The notes: generated from the sequence alone by a model not told the origin. A DNA stretch of 64,000 nt from Daldinia sp. FL1419 (GCA_025201765.1 MU623349.1:1-64000); one strand, 5' to 3'. Positions 21,031 through 34,180 are shown, counted from the stretch's first letter. Numbers and translations: made by a program.

Positions 21031-23323
21031 TCAAGCCCAACGCCCTTGCTTCTCGATTAGTCTCGAATTTCCTGCTATCGTAGCTCTAGGGCTGCTACTG
21101 CTGTGCACCATCTCGATAAGTTTGCTCCTCTGTCGTGCGCGCAAGTTATCAAGGTATAGGCCGACATCCTCAAGACTTTTGATCTGTTCCTCGATAGAAA
21201 GGGTACTGCTATTGACGCTCCGCACTAATGGCGAAACCAGCTTCCGTCTCAAAGTCTCAAGATTAGCCTTTAGGGTAAGTAGCTTGCCGTTGTGCTCCAC
21301 TAGAATCCCCTTGTTGCGGACCGTCTTCTCACGTACGTTCTGAAGTAATTCGCGGTTGCGCTCGTACTTCTTCACCTCACTCACTTTAGGCCCCAAGAGC
21401 CGGGTCCAGAGCGAAGAGAGGAGGTCAGCATGCTCCTCATCTTGCTGTGACGACTCTCGCACAACAATGCGCCCCAAGTTGAGGAATTGGCGGTCAATGG
21501 CTTCGAAGAGCGCGAATAATGAAAGAGAGTGACGCAATTCGCTCTCGATAGCTTCTTCCAGAACAGACAAAAATTCTGTGAATGTGCGCTGGAGCGCATA
21601 GCGAGTTTGCTGTGTGTGAGATATGCCGAACAAAGTAGTCATTATATCGCCCAATCGCGTCGGCATACCAGTACTAGGGTTCTCGAATACGCCAGCTAAG
21701 GAGAGTAGCGTATGGAGATTGGAAAATGCTGTGGAGAGAGCCTGGTTTGGGACGGCCTGCACCTGAGATAGTTCCCTCCGCGCCCAGTCCATCACAATCA
21801 GTATACTGTCGATATCGCCATCGACATCGGAGAAAAACCTTGTAAGCTCAATAGCTAGGGTCTTTAAGCTTTCTGAGAGTTCATCGAGTGACTTCACGAT
21901 GATGGGTGCTGAAGTCATGTTGCTTGACCTGACACTTTCGCCAAGATCCCACACGGCTATACCAGTTGCTTGGAGATCGCTAACCTGGGAGACGCCATTC
22001 TCCGAAAAATAGATCAGTGGTTCAAAAGAACGGGCAATACCCGCTACTTTGACAAGATCGGGAGATGGTCGCGGTGGCGCAGGCTGGCAGAGCGTTCGGA
22101 TAGCAGTCATTGATATGAACGCGATGAAACCCATGACGATGATATTAGCCCATGACTTTGACCTCAGGAAATTTATAAGAGCTTCAATGGGTTCCGTTCG
22201 CTGTTGGATATCAGCGCGAAGCACTAGCCGAACAACTGGCTTTGGGTTAGCGTTTTTATCCGAGTAGATCGGATCACCGAACCTACAGCTACCTCCAGTA
22301 GATCCCGGCGACACGGATGCCATGTCACCATTTCGGGTAGCCTCACCATTCACGTCGTCATTGGCTAGCGATTCACTCTTCATCTTTACAAGAGTATCAT
22401 CTTCAGTGGGGCTTTCAGCTTCAGGTGTAACCCCCTTTTCAGGACTAAGACTACCTGTTGGTAAGCGCGTCCTACGGGCTGCCTCGAATATATCGTTCTG
22501 GAAGATGCTGGCGTTGGTATGGTTTATGCGCCTCGGTTCATAGTTGGTACTACCGAACATATCCCTTCTCGTTTGAGCATGCCCCCACCACTTAATACCA
22601 TCCTCATCCCTTCGCCATGCCGGTGGGCTGTAGTTGCGATCGGACATGTCGTCCATGTCGTCCAGATCGCTCTCCTCTTGCAGGTCCAGTTCCTCGTCCG
22701 AGAAGCCGAGACCAAAATGGGTTGGTGTGAGCCCGAGTGGAGTCTGTCGTAGCGGCGTCATCGGAGACACGCAGCTTATGTCGTCTCGGCTGGTCTCTGA
22801 ATACATATCTGTCATGCTCTTTAGGAGTACTTGGGGTCTTCGGCCTTGATACGCTATCTATATTTGTGGTAGAATGTGACCCCGAGGTTAGAAGCTTTGT
22901 ACTACGTATGGAAAAGAATGAGCGCAAACTCTGGGGTGGTGTCGACGGACGATGATTGGATAGATGAATAATAGACTTTTCAGGACTTGTCACAGATTCA
23001 GGCGCAGGCAGAGCAGGTAGCGCAGGCAGAGCAGGCAATGTCTTGTGTCGGGGCGATCTTTGAATTGCGGGTAGCGCCTTTCGTCGCGGTGGTGCTTCAA
23101 TTTGCGGCACCGGTCGCGATAGAATCGATGAGGGAACCCTAAACGAAAACCGAGGAAGGCGCTTAGATAAGATGCTTCGTAACGGTATATGGCCGATCGA
23201 AGCAAGATAGAGGAAGATAAAGATGAAGGTAAAGGTTAGTGCGGTGAGGAATGTGAAAGGCGCAATGGTAATGCTAAAAAGTGATACGTGATTGTGAGTC
23301 TCGATAGATACCAAAGGGCGCAT
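21031..23323 (-). CDS. Large membrane-anchored protein of unknown function
   Basis: The proposed model joins 23323-22805 to 22743-21031 through a 61-nt intron (GTATTC donor, CGACAG acceptor), giving 743 residues. The N-terminal part has a long hydrophobic stretch (residues about 15-45), then a Pro/Ser/Arg-rich disordered region with repeated PALPALPALPA. The second part has an acidic stretch (DEELDLQEESDLDDMDDM), one transmembrane segment (ANIIVMGFIAFISMTAI) and a long helical C-terminal region with coiled-coil potential. I do not recognise the family. The two frames overlap for about 210 nt, and the 3' frame has its own ATG at 22815. Two separate genes, or a shorter protein from that ATG, remain possible. 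The donor is weak, so the join is only moderately supported. Confidence 0.6.
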
Positions 23324-25743
23324 CGAGATCAGAAACGAACGACCGGGGTCGTATAGCTAGTCGTCGGAATGATACTGCCTGCGATGCTGGAGCGACCAGA
23401 AGTAATCACATATGTCGGTAGGAGGTTCTAGGATATGTAAAGAGGCAGGTATGTCTGTTTGTAAAGCAGTGTTTGGGATCTTGGTCGAGCGCTGAGGGCA
23501 CGACAACAGTGTGATTTCGCAAAGTTGGGTAGTTTGCGCAAGTAGGTAACTTTTGATAAGGTCGGTTAGGTTCGTATGATTGTCTGAGCCGCGTGAAACT
23601 TCGCGCTTATGGACGATGTCAACCGTATTCCTGGATTGAGCGTATTTTGAACGTATTTTGAGCGTAGTAGTAGAGGGCTATGTACTCAACTACCTGTAGT
23701 TGGAATATTATCAAACGATGCCGTCACGAGTAGATAGGAGCTCCAAAGATGCGCAAGATGTCAACTAGACTTCTTACGAACCCAAGGGGGGGGACGGATT
23801 CGTTTGCGCCGGCAAGTTCCAAAGCGCAAGAAGGTGGATATGTAAGATGGACGAATGAAAGGTTGCTCTGGCCGCTGGGTAAGACGGGCCTTAGATGGGC
23901 TTGGGCGGGCTTGAACGGGAAAGTAAAGGGAAACAGCTGTGCGAAATTGAGAGGCTGGGGAAACTCTGCACCATCTCAACCTTCTCTGGTTGCTCCTTCC
24001 ACTTAACCACTTAGATCTGACTTTCCAGACCCCCCACCATCGGGATGTCGCAGGAAAGACCTTATAAGCCAATGGATTTGATTCGTTTAGGGTTTATGTA
24101 CGACAGACCAAATGCAAGGGCTACCTTTTAATGAGGTAGCTTTAAACTTTGGAAATAGCCTGTTCGAGGAATGTACCTGGACGAGAAAGTGAAAGTACAA
24201 TAGGGTAGTTTATATATGCTGATTATTTGCCTATCAAGGTGCCTGCTAAGGGGGATATCGTCGCTCCCTGAATTGGATTTTGACTTAGACAACCAGTGAT
24301 AATAAGTGAGTCAGTAACTTTAACATAGGTATTTAGCGTAGTCCGCACTATGTATTCACTACGTACTCCTACTCCCCCTACTCCCCTCCCCCCCTGCCCC
24401 CCTTGTCAAGGTAGCGTCGGAAGGAATGCGATCATAAGTTCTTGCCCAATCATAGCAAGGTATTCAACCTGTGAGTTGTCGTCGAGGTTAAGTGTTTGCA
24501 TGAACCAATCACAACCCCCTACCATTACCCAATCAGATCGATGCTAACTTAGCGTGACTCCAGCTGCAAGCACTTGGACGCGCTCCGGAAGACAAACCAC
24601 AAGTGGCTCTGATATAGTTCAATCAATAAACATTCAACTCGCACAGTTTTTTGATTGGGCAAATTGTAGACGTGATCTGCTGACCTCCCGTAAGTTACCT
24701 CATTAAGATGTTTACATGCCTACTGAAGTCTGGTTATATTTTAATGTACTATATGCTCTCTACCCCGCACCTCATGCCTGCCACAACGTCGAATCTTATC
24801 GCTCTATCGCACCATCGAATCACTTATCACCCCGCAGTTGGCTAGATGCCGGTTGACCCCGGCCATTTCCCACGACCGAGACCCGCTGCTGGGTACGTAC
24901 CCGATTCTAGCTACGTACATCCCAGGTATCCTAGTCCTACCCCTCCCCTTCCTCCCCTCCACTCAAGGTTTATGCGACAAGTGTTTCAACTATCCTCCCG
25001 CTACCGACGGAACAATGCATTGTTACCTGCCTGTGAAAGGTATGCTATCGATTAAAACCACATGAGATTTACGACTTCAGTATATCATCTCTCATCGACG
25101 AATGTTTAATTCCATGTTTGAATATCCCCAACCATGAACGAACCTTCTTCTGCCCTAGGGAATTCTTCGGGTTGGTCATTCGCCCATTCCATTAAACATC
25201 CGTATCATGCTACTAAGGTTGATAGGTACCTAAGTTAGTAATTGTCATATGACGACATACCTTAGGTAGGTACCTAATCTCATCCCTACATACATGTACC
25301 TAGCTTCTACGGCTATTCTAGGTATAGTCATCTCAATGGATATCAGCTGGACGCTGCGGTATCTTATTTCTTATCATTCGGGCAGTACGTGGGTCCAACT
25401 TTACCTACCTAGGTATGTACCTATGTAATAAATTCTACTTTTAACACAAACTTAGCGGAATAGGGTATTTCACACCTAAGTGTATATAAGAAATCAGCTC
25501 CATGGTGTAATACTAGAGGCCGCGGTGGGCCGGTCACGATAAAACTACGTTGGTGTAAGAATATCGGTCTGTATACGTTACCTTGTGTCCAGGTAACTTG
25601 TTAGGAGTTTGGAATACGAATGAGAATGTAAAAGAGAAACAGCATCGGGACCTCCTTCATAACTCGAGAGAGCGGGCTTTCAAGAGGCTTAGGCGGATAT
25701 CTCATCAAAATGTAACCCATTGAGCCCAATTCGACTTGATACG
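23324..25743. other. Gene desert, left part
   Basis: No gene is recognised over 2.4 kb. It has a CCCCT-rich patch at 24365-24402 and an ACCTAGGT copy at 25407-25414. The frames at 23749-24006 and 23761-24072 lie on opposite strands of the same DNA and lack motifs. Confidence 0.5.
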
Positions 25744-25784
25744 TTGGTGGATTGGTGGACTGGTGGACTTGATGGATTGGCTGG
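25744..25784. repeat. Degenerate GGTGGA(T/C)T minisatellite
   Basis: About four imperfect copies of an 8-10 bp unit (TGGTGGATT, GGTGGACT) are followed by TTGATTGA repeats to about 25804. Confidence 0.6.
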
Positions 25785-25804
25785 TTTATTTATTGATTGA
25801 TTGA

Positions 25805-27708
25805 TTATTCGTCGACTCTATTTCTGGGAGGCTTCTGCTATTGGAAAATGAATTATTCATATCCACCTGAAACATGTATGCCATTACATGCAGTCCTCTC
25901 GTATGTCAAGCTAACGACTTGTGGCCTTTTCCCAACAATAATTCGTTGTTCTACGGTAATATACCCAAGCTCATTTTTGCGATCTCTCTACTAACAATAG
26001 GAAGAAGGCTCTGAATCTCTACGTCGATAAATCACGGGTTACAAAGAACCGATAAAGCTTCGTAGCCCATAGGTATCAGCTATAAACGTGGATCTTAAAC
26101 CAACACTAAACCACACAAATCTTTTCGGATTCTTTGTCTGTCCTGCTCTCTGGCTCCGTGGCCTCAAACCGTATATTTACCCTCCTTTGGCTCTCCCCAC
26201 TGTGCATATCCACCAGATTCTATCATGGATTATTCCCTGTGAAAAGAGAATACGAGAGTAAAAAATCAATGCTTTTCTTACATCTCAGCGCCAAAAACCC
26301 ATGTCTGAAGGAAAAGTTTCCTTTCAGGAACGTAACAGTGAGAATAATCTTCAACTCGTCTGGGAAGATAGTCTTATTAGAGACGCTACCTCCCATGCTG
26401 GGGGGCTAATTCTTGTTACACATTCATTCAACTATGTATTTTGGGCATGAGAGAGGAAAAAATGACTGTCCTTACTCCCTACCCTATACCAGAGCCAGCC
26501 TCAGCCACTTGTAAATCCAGATTCTCGGTGGAGATGTTTGTCTTTGGGATTATGAGATATTTTAATAATTCGGCCTAGAAGGTAGGGCATGCAATAAGTT
26601 GGTACTGTATTTACGTCACCCCCTATTAGCCAAACTGTGCAAAGTCCAAATATTAATTCAGAATTTCAACAGTAACCTGAGCGTCTGGATGCCCGTCGTC
26701 GACAACATCGGGAAGAAATTTCTAATTGTAGAGTCTTATTAAGTATACACACCTCAGGTTCCACGTGGGAACTAGTAGTGGTATGCGAATATTCCAATTA
26801 CTAGTTTTTTCTTACTGGTTGCTAAGACAAACAATTAAATTGGTTGGTGAGTCCGCTTATGGAAGCAGTGTTTTATGGTGCTTGGGTGAATAGTGCCTAG
26901 GTATTCAAAGCAATATTAACTTATTAATCAACGGTTATTGATTATAACCCTGAACAAAGCGATATTTTATTGTCAAACCTATGCCACTCGTAGTTGATTA
27001 AAAAGAAAAAGGAGGTAGAAACTCAAAATCTTTTCAATGACTATTAGCAAACTGTTGACCGATATATAATCAATGGAGCGAGCCTAAGATTATATGCTAG
27101 TAGAGTAGAGATTAACGAGCTACTGGAGGTGTGACTAGAGTATATATCTTTTACTAAATAGAAATAAAAGCTGAGAGAGCGGCAGAAAAGCCTCTAAGTG
27201 CTGAAGGACGGTTGAGACGACTGCTGACCGAAACGTAGCCTTGTTCACCTGCCTTACTATTTTGGTCCGGACTACCTAGTTCCCATAACTCGATCCGCCG
27301 TATTGAAGTATTATACGCAATATAACAACCTAATTAGAAGTTAGAGTCACATCCCCCTTACTTCCTGTGGGGCAGGTCACTGGGAATACCCTCGTAGGAA
27401 CAAGCGGAAAGATACGAGATACCAGGTTTGGATTACCAGCAGAAACTTCAATTAGGGAAGATTGGCTCAAGATACACGACCCAGAATCGTGGAACGCTAA
27501 ACTCGGATGAACTGGCCCAAGAAGCAAGATGTGTAGAGGCGAATACTCGTATGTATCCCGGAGGTGTTCAACCAACACTTGCAAATTCGTTGTTTACCAC
27601 TTGTGTGGTAATTAACCCGCCCCCTGGACATAGATAAAGACAGGCCAGCGCGGCAATATATGTATCTCAGGGGTATTTCTTGTCGACTAACCTGAGGTCA
27701 GAACCCTA
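25805..27708. other. Gene desert, right part
   Basis: AT-rich DNA in which I see no intact gene. The frame at 26134-26409 has no motif. Confidence 0.45.
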
Positions 27709-28260
27709 ATTAATGGCGCTGGCGCTATCATCATCTTTTTCCTAGTCTACGTTAAGCCCTCTCCTATCAAGAAGGGTTCGATCCGCAGCAAGTTAGTAAG
27801 GCTTAGTCTAGTCAGTTTCATATTCCTCCACGACGCAGCCATAGGACTTTTACTTACACTCCACAAGATCTCGTGCCCGTTGGAGCATCGACCTTACCTA
27901 CTGGTTATTATTTCTACTGGCTCTACCATCTTGAATACTGTTAATACAACCGATATCGCTTCGGTTGCGAGCACAGAGCCGTTACAATCCGCGGTTCACT
28001 AATACGGCAGGTCAACTATCTACTTAAGATTAGGTGTCCGTAAGTATTGGGGCTAGAGTTGTCATTTCCGTAATTATTATATGACTGACTCTTTGTGGTT
28101 GATACTAGGTCAGTATATTCCAGCCACAGCGCCGGTCATGTCTTATATTTTGATTACTGGATCTACCTACAGGGATACCGACCAAGAGCAAATAAACCCC
28201 GGCTCAGCGAAGCGAAAGAGAGGTCACGATTTAGCTGGATTAGAACTCGCTCATGATTGA
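27709..28260 (+). pseudogene. MFS drug-transporter-like remnant (DHA2 type)
   Basis: One plus-strand frame from 27709 to a stop at 28258-28260 reads like the middle and tail of a 14-segment MFS exporter. It has INGAGAIIIFFLVYVKPSP, then a basic loop (KKGSIRSKLVRLSLVSF), FIFLHDAAIGLLLTLH, and a charged tail (GSAKRKRGHDLAGLE). Stops at 28000-28002 and about 28066 interrupt it in the same frame. DHA2 carriers usually show an IN-LPIGA start before this segment, followed by a KRLDLIG-like loop, which is the resemblance relied on. The remnant is short, lacks both halves of a functional carrier, and the assignment is by eye only. Confidence 0.45.
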
Positions 28261-28606
28261 ACTACCTTAACGCTAAGGAAAACGAACGCGATTGATATTC
28301 TCATGTCATTGCCTTGCCCTACAAAAAGCGCGGATAAAACACAAGTTCGTAACCTCGTAATCCTGGATCGATGTTTCGATAAACCGGTCACGTAGGCGGG
28401 AGCCGACTCGATATGCGTAACGTATGTATATCGAGTAGAAGATTGTTTGGACCTCGCTTCCTGCTTAGTACCTGATACTATCTTCCGGATAACCGACGCG
28501 GATCCGGGTCACATTTCGATGTGTCCTCGCTCGACCTACCGCTAATAGGCTCACTCCTGGTTCCCTACAAGGGATAAATCTACTTGATGGTCCGTGGGCC
28601 GAACGA
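28261..28606. other. Intergenic region
   Basis: This is the 3' flank of the universal-stress gene; nothing else is recognised. Confidence 0.4.
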
Positions 28607-30832
28607 CTAATCAACTCTTGCCATCTCAAGACTCCTTGCTGATGGATTGGCCAAGTTATTCACTTGCTTTACCGGCGGTGGCTGGTATTTACTCTTTTTA
28701 CGTAGTCGTTTACGCGCCACCATGACCGGAACTGAGCTCTTGGTTACTAGGTAATTTGAGAACGAACCAAGGAGGGTCCTGCGATTAGGTGTTAGTTTCG
28801 GACTACGGATTTTTGCGAAATATGGGATCATTCAACTCACCCTTTCAAAGCGCTCCTGCCGCGGCTTCCCAAGATTACCAATGTCGGATTCAAAATATCG
28901 ATCACTTCTGTGATAAGGTGCTTGGGGTTCTTGCAATGAATCACTTCCACGATCACTCGTACTTGTAGCTGCGTCTTTCGGAGCAATTTCGACACTCGCT
29001 CAGTAATATCCTGAACAGCTCGATCCCTCTCTTCCTGCAATCTGCTTTTCCCACGAGAACTAGGCGCCGGGGATGGATTATTGCTACTGCTACCGTCGAT
29101 AGCTCGAATATGCGGTGACATTGAGGATCCTTGTATTCTGAACGGGCCAGGGCTAGAAGTACGGTACGACTGCCTATTCATCCCCTTGGAAATCGCACTT
29201 ATTGCCATCGCTTGCTCCTTCATGGCCTTGGGTTCGTCTGGAACCATATTGCCGGCATCAACAGATCCACTAGCCTCTTCATCCATGCAATACATAGCTA
29301 TTAAGGTATCACCATCGCGAAGAACGGTCCCGACGGCCCATTCTAATGCGTGTGTAGATTCGTCACTTAAATCTGTTGCAACTAGATATTTGCGGAGACG
29401 TCGATGTTCCTCTTCTGCCTCCCGCTGTATCCTGTTGAATTCCCCACGATAGAGAATGCGCAGAGAGCGGTGAACCTCAGGTGTGGAAAGGATTGGGGTA
29501 GATGATAATTGTAAACTCTGTGCAGCTTTGATGGCATCGACATCCGCATCTAGATCCGGGTCGAAGGGCGTCTGGGTACCAGACAATGGTTCCTGATCAA
29601 AACTAGTGGATGGCTGGACGACTGGTTTCCCAGACTTGCCTAGCTTCCCTTTCTCTCCAGCAGGGCCTGTAACTGTAATTTCAGGCTCATCGAAGAGAGA
29701 CCTGTATTGAGGCTGAGTAGCATTAACGTGTTTACCTAACAAGTCTATTAGTTGTGCTCTAATTTCATTTACCATGGCGCGGGTTAGTAAACTCACGCTC
29801 ATCTTCGATAGCCGCAAGCAGACTCTTGGCTGTGTTTCCATCTTCGTTGGAGTCTTGGGACTCGGCGCGCGGGGTAAGTTTTCTTCCTCTGTGCATCTCC
29901 TCGTCGGAAGAGTTCCCAACATCGTCATCGCTCTCATCCGGGAGTAACTCTCCGTACGGGCTCAGATTATCTTTTTCTATTCGGCCATGTCCCTCACTGT
30001 CTTGCTTCTTACGAGCCAGCGATGCTAGGTTTGAGCCGCCATAGAGTAAATTAGCATCCGATAGCTTCCTATAAGCATTATTCGTATCCAATACTTGGCC
30101 GTTAGTCATCATGATGTCCTGTGTGTGATTGCGTCCGGAAGGATTCCCAAATGGCGAGTTCGAGCGCATATTAAAACGGTTACTAGGGGACTTCGATTTA
30201 TTAGTTTTTCTTGAAAACCGCCCATGTTCTCCGGGAAGTACTAGGTTAGACAAATCGGGCCCACGAAGTGCTTCGCCTATGGAGCTTGAACGCATGGTAT
30301 TCTGACCACGCTTGAGGGGCATAGCTTGCCCAACATTGGTTGGTAGAATATCATGAAACCTATATGCAGACGTCGGGTCGTTATTCCTTGGGCTCGGTAG
30401 AGGTGGCGACCGCGGTCCTAAGTCTATAACTGGATTTGAGGCCGCATCTGACATGCTTCTACTACGGCCTGCATTGTCTAGAATTGGGGTCTTGAAAGAT
30501 AAGGTCGGTGACGTATGCGCGCTTGCTGGGCCTTTGGAAGCTGATCCTCCAACATCCAACATGCTTCTCGCCTGAACTGGAGGACCACCGACATCTAACA
30601 TGCTACGAACTGGGCCTTGTGGCGGGGGGCTTCGAGTTGCATTTCTAGATACTTCGCCGATATCTAACATGCTTCGAACGGGAGACCGAGGGCTCGTGAA
30701 GGGAGAAGGAGATCGATGGCCAACCGACGGAGGTTTCCTAGGTTGTTGCATAGAAGACATTAAGCTTTCAACCTCCCTCCTTTCCTCCTCGAGCGCCGCT
30801 TCGAGGGACATGAGCTTCCTATTATTCGCCAT
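28607..30832 (-). CDS. Universal stress protein (UspA) domain protein, long fungal type
   Basis: Three exons are proposed: 30832-29797, 29735-28841 and 28778-28607 (700 residues). The second intron is clear (GTGAGT, ACTAAC branch, CGCAG). For the first, an acceptor ten bases earlier (exon from 29745) also keeps frame. The N-terminal 345 residues are disordered and Ser/Pro-rich, with repeated RSMLDVGG motifs (about residues 53-95). The Usp fold begins near residue 460 (RKYLVATDLSDESTHAL). It ends with the ATP-binding signature G-x2-G-x9-G-S split over exons 2 and 3 (GSRGRSALKGTLLGS). Usp domains bind ATP or AMP and respond to stress; this long form with a disordered head is common in filamentous ascomycetes. 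Confidence 0.88.
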
Positions 30833-32432
30833 TGTGACAAGTATTCGACGTAATGGCGCTGATGAAATTTTGATGGGCCTGGCCCTTTTTTAAGCCGATT
30901 AGAGACGGAGTCGGGAGACGAGATTGAATCGAAGAGCTCGGTCAGGAGTGGGTTGCTTGAGAAGCGAGTCTCGAGTTACGTCAAAAGGCCTAAACGCGTA
31001 TTATGTCGAGTTTTAAGCTATTAAATAATAAAAAAGAAAGGACAATGATCGAGAAACGCCAGATGGATGCTATCGTGGGATAATAAACGAGCGTCTTCGA
31101 TGGAGACGGAACAAGATCATTGTGCGCTGAAGATCTTTCTTGTTGTGTTTCTTGTCTCGAATTAGACCTGAGCCTTCACCCTTTGCGCATGGCTACTAGC
31201 CAAAAATTGGGTTTCTGGGTTCAGGCAGGAAGTTGGAACTGGGGATTGGCACTAACCCTACGAGTGGTTGCAAGTGGTCGCAAGTGGTCGTGAGTGGATT
31301 GACGGAAAGGAACGACGGGGCGAAAAAAAAAAAAGGAAGTCGAGCTCTGGTTTAAAAGATGTGGGGTCCGGTTTTTTTTTTTTTCTTTTTTCTTTTTTTC
31401 TTTTTTTATAAAAAAAACGAGCTGTGTTTAGCTATTATTTATTTAATCCAGTCCTGTTTAGCTAACTGTGTGTGGGATATTTGTGGAATTATCGACCTAG
31501 ATTATTCCAACAGCACAGCAAGAAAAAAAATAATGAAGTAAAAAAAGAACAGTTTAAACGAAAAAAACCGGAACTCGGAACAGAGAATAGAGAGGAGGCC
31601 TCACTGCCTTGTTCGCCAAGACCTCTAGGGGAGAGATTGATGTCAAAAGGGAGATGTGATGACCGTGACAAGAGAAGACAAGAGGAGAAGGAGGGGTCTA
31701 GAAGGACGTTATCGAGGATGACCTAGAATGACCTGGGGATAACCTAGGATTTGGGCGGAGGGTTTAAGCTGCGAGCTACCTTGTCGTGTCCTGTCGTGTT
31801 CCTGCCGTGTTCCTGCTGCGTTCCCGTTCCCGTTGCGTTCCTATCACGTTCCAGTCTTGAGGATGGAACCTGGACTGCTTTCCTGTTTTCCCCTTAGGTG
31901 TCGTTAAGAGGTATTATCTGGTTATTGATTGAGCCTCTGTGCCTTCCAATTATTTCCGTTTATTCACTATACTGGCATGTGCCTGCTTGCCGATGTCTGC
32001 TTTTATATTAATTAGGTACCTAGCCTAGGTGCTATATCTCTTGGGTGCATCCTAGGTAATGTAATATCCACGCGTATAGAATACGGTAAAAGTAGACGAC
32101 GACATATGCATGGTATTAAGTGGTAACACATGCAAAAGAAAAAAAAGCCGATACTATTAAACTTCCATTGCGTGCCTGCCTCTTGATGCATTAGGTAGGT
32201 ACTTATTCAGATGGTTCCACCATTAGGTAGGTAGGTAGGTAGGGAATCCACGACTACGTATTGTACCAGTACAAGGATGCCTTCGTTTATAAATGGCTAA
32301 ATCATTCCATACCTATGGTATACATCTGGCCGAGGTACCTACTAGATAGGTAGGTACTTTACGTAGAAAAATTCATGTAGAACATGGAACTTGATGTTAG
32401 TACGCAGATCATCCTGGTCAACCCTGATCCTG

Positions 32433-32460
32433 CAACGGTCAACGGTCAACGGTCAACGGT
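32433..32460. repeat. CAACGGT heptamer, four tandem copies
   Basis: Four exact 7-bp copies occur side by side, directly followed by an A/G-rich microsatellite. Confidence 0.9.
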
Positions 32461-32468
32461 CTTACTAC

Positions 32469-32519
32469 AGAAAAAAAAGAAAAAGAAAAGAAAAGAAAAA
32501 GAAGAAGAAGAAGAAAAGG
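32469..32519. repeat. Purine (A/G) microsatellite
   Basis: Runs of A with interspersed G pass into AAG trinucleotide repeats. Confidence 0.85.
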
Positions 32520-34180
32520 CTTACATGTATTTAGGTACTTTAAATACTTAGTTAACCTACCGAGGTAGGGATTTATAGCTGATCTAGGTATAATTCAATT
32601 GATTCTTCCGACTATATAAAGTGCCTGCATGTATGGAAGTAGGACAAAATATTAAGTAGCTACCTATAATATAGATGACAACACGTATGTATGCATACCT
32701 ACCTTGTACGCATATGTATATCTATATGTTCCTTTCTTATATAGGTTGTTTTGGAAGCATGCAATTGCCTCGATACACACCTACCTAGGTACCTAGGTAC
32801 CTAAGTAAATACCTACCCAACTCGAGATCTTTCCCCAGATAACCTTTTCTTTACAAGGTTATTCAGTATTTCATTTACTTACCTACATATCTATGGAAAA
32901 GTCGCGTAGAAAGGGTGGAATTGTTATAATAATCGGTCAACTTAGGTACCCAACCTAGGTAGGTAAGTAAGTAGGTTAGGTAGTTATGTAGAAAACCCGA
33001 AGCTCACCTACCTTCGTATGACTTGTATGACTTCGTTTCCCTACGGAGTACGGTCACCTTCCGTCTTACGTCGGGCATTTCCGGCTGATCATCCTAATCC
33101 GCATTCTCACAACCATACAAGATTCGATTCGTAAGTACTTCATAATTATGTGTTGCACATTGTGTAGCCGGCATCGTTTTCGGGGTGATGTCTAGACAGG
33201 TCGAGGAAGGGATCTCACGACAAGCCTATGGACCACGGATAACGACGCCACAGATATTGAAAATAGCATATACTTGTGTTGCTCGGCGTATGCGAAAAGA
33301 GATGCGAATAATCTCGACACGTAACGTAGCGTATATGCATCGTCTACATGTTAGGAATCTCAACCTCCGCATCCGCTTCTGGCGCGTGTTCCGGAACTTA
33401 CCGGAATTTCATGTAGAGTAGCAACAGCTTCTCCCGACCTGCTTTCGTTGGATGACCCCAACCACGTCTGTGGTGTGACTGATCTCTACATCGATAAATG
33501 GTAGTCATGTCCATGTACCGTCTATACATAAGTCCACACACTCTGCTGCTCGCCGAGTCTACCGCGTTGGAGCACATTTCAGATGATATATCACCATAAC
33601 AAGTTGGAAATTAAGAAATCTTTTTGTTCATTACCAGAAGTTCCTATTTAGAATAACCTCTGCTTCGTTCTGAGATGTCCCTTTCGGCAACTTTGAGGGA
33701 GGGGGGTATTGTGTCAGAATCATTGGTGCCGCCTGATTTCCGTTCGGTGCCAGGTCATCAATTACCGTGAAGCTGACCGACTGTGACCACAAACGCCTGA
33801 TGACCGAAACCCTAACTTCCGGCCAGTGCTCTGAGCGAGGAGCAAATAGTCTATCAATACATGCAAATAGTACGAGAAGAGAATCTCTCGAGCCGAACAC
33901 TAGATGCAGCGGCACCTAGAGGGTAAAGAGATCCGTTCTGACGTAAAAAAAGACATGATGGTCGTAGAGTGCATGAAGGATGAGATACGAAAATGAATGA
34001 AGAAAATCAATACCGAGTCGTCCACGCCAGGACGCTAAACCATCAAAATCATAACTTTTCCGAAACCCGTCGTGAAAAACAGAGTCGATGCTCCGAATCG
34101 ACCAATAATTACGGGGAATCCGTGCCAGTAGGGTAGTACGTCGAAGAAACTTTTTAAGGTCTAAGCATTCATGTCGTTGC

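Larger units (their letters stand above)
30833..34180. other. Motif-dense 3.3-kb intergenic region
   Basis: It includes the promoter of the stress-protein gene with a long pyrimidine tract (31370-31407). From 32000 to 33000 are many TAGGTA/ACCTAGGT words: ACCTAGGT at 32783, 32791 and 32953, and a (TAGG)n run at 32225-32243. Also present are four copies of CAACGGT (32433-32460) and a GA-rich microsatellite (32469-32519). The frames at 33185-33421 and 33631-33915 have no motifs and are not called. Confidence 0.55.

Noticed and set aside
26134..26409. 91-codon plus frame in the gene desert
   Set aside because: No motif and AT-rich composition; not enough to call a gene.
32225..32243. Considered whether TAGG repeats mark an internal telomere-like sequence
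   Set aside because: Fungal telomere repeat is TTAGGG; the run here is TAGG without the expected unit, so it is treated as a simple repeat.
33631..33915. 94-codon minus frame downstream of pab1
   Set aside because: No similarity recognised, no supporting splice or start context; likely 3' flank.
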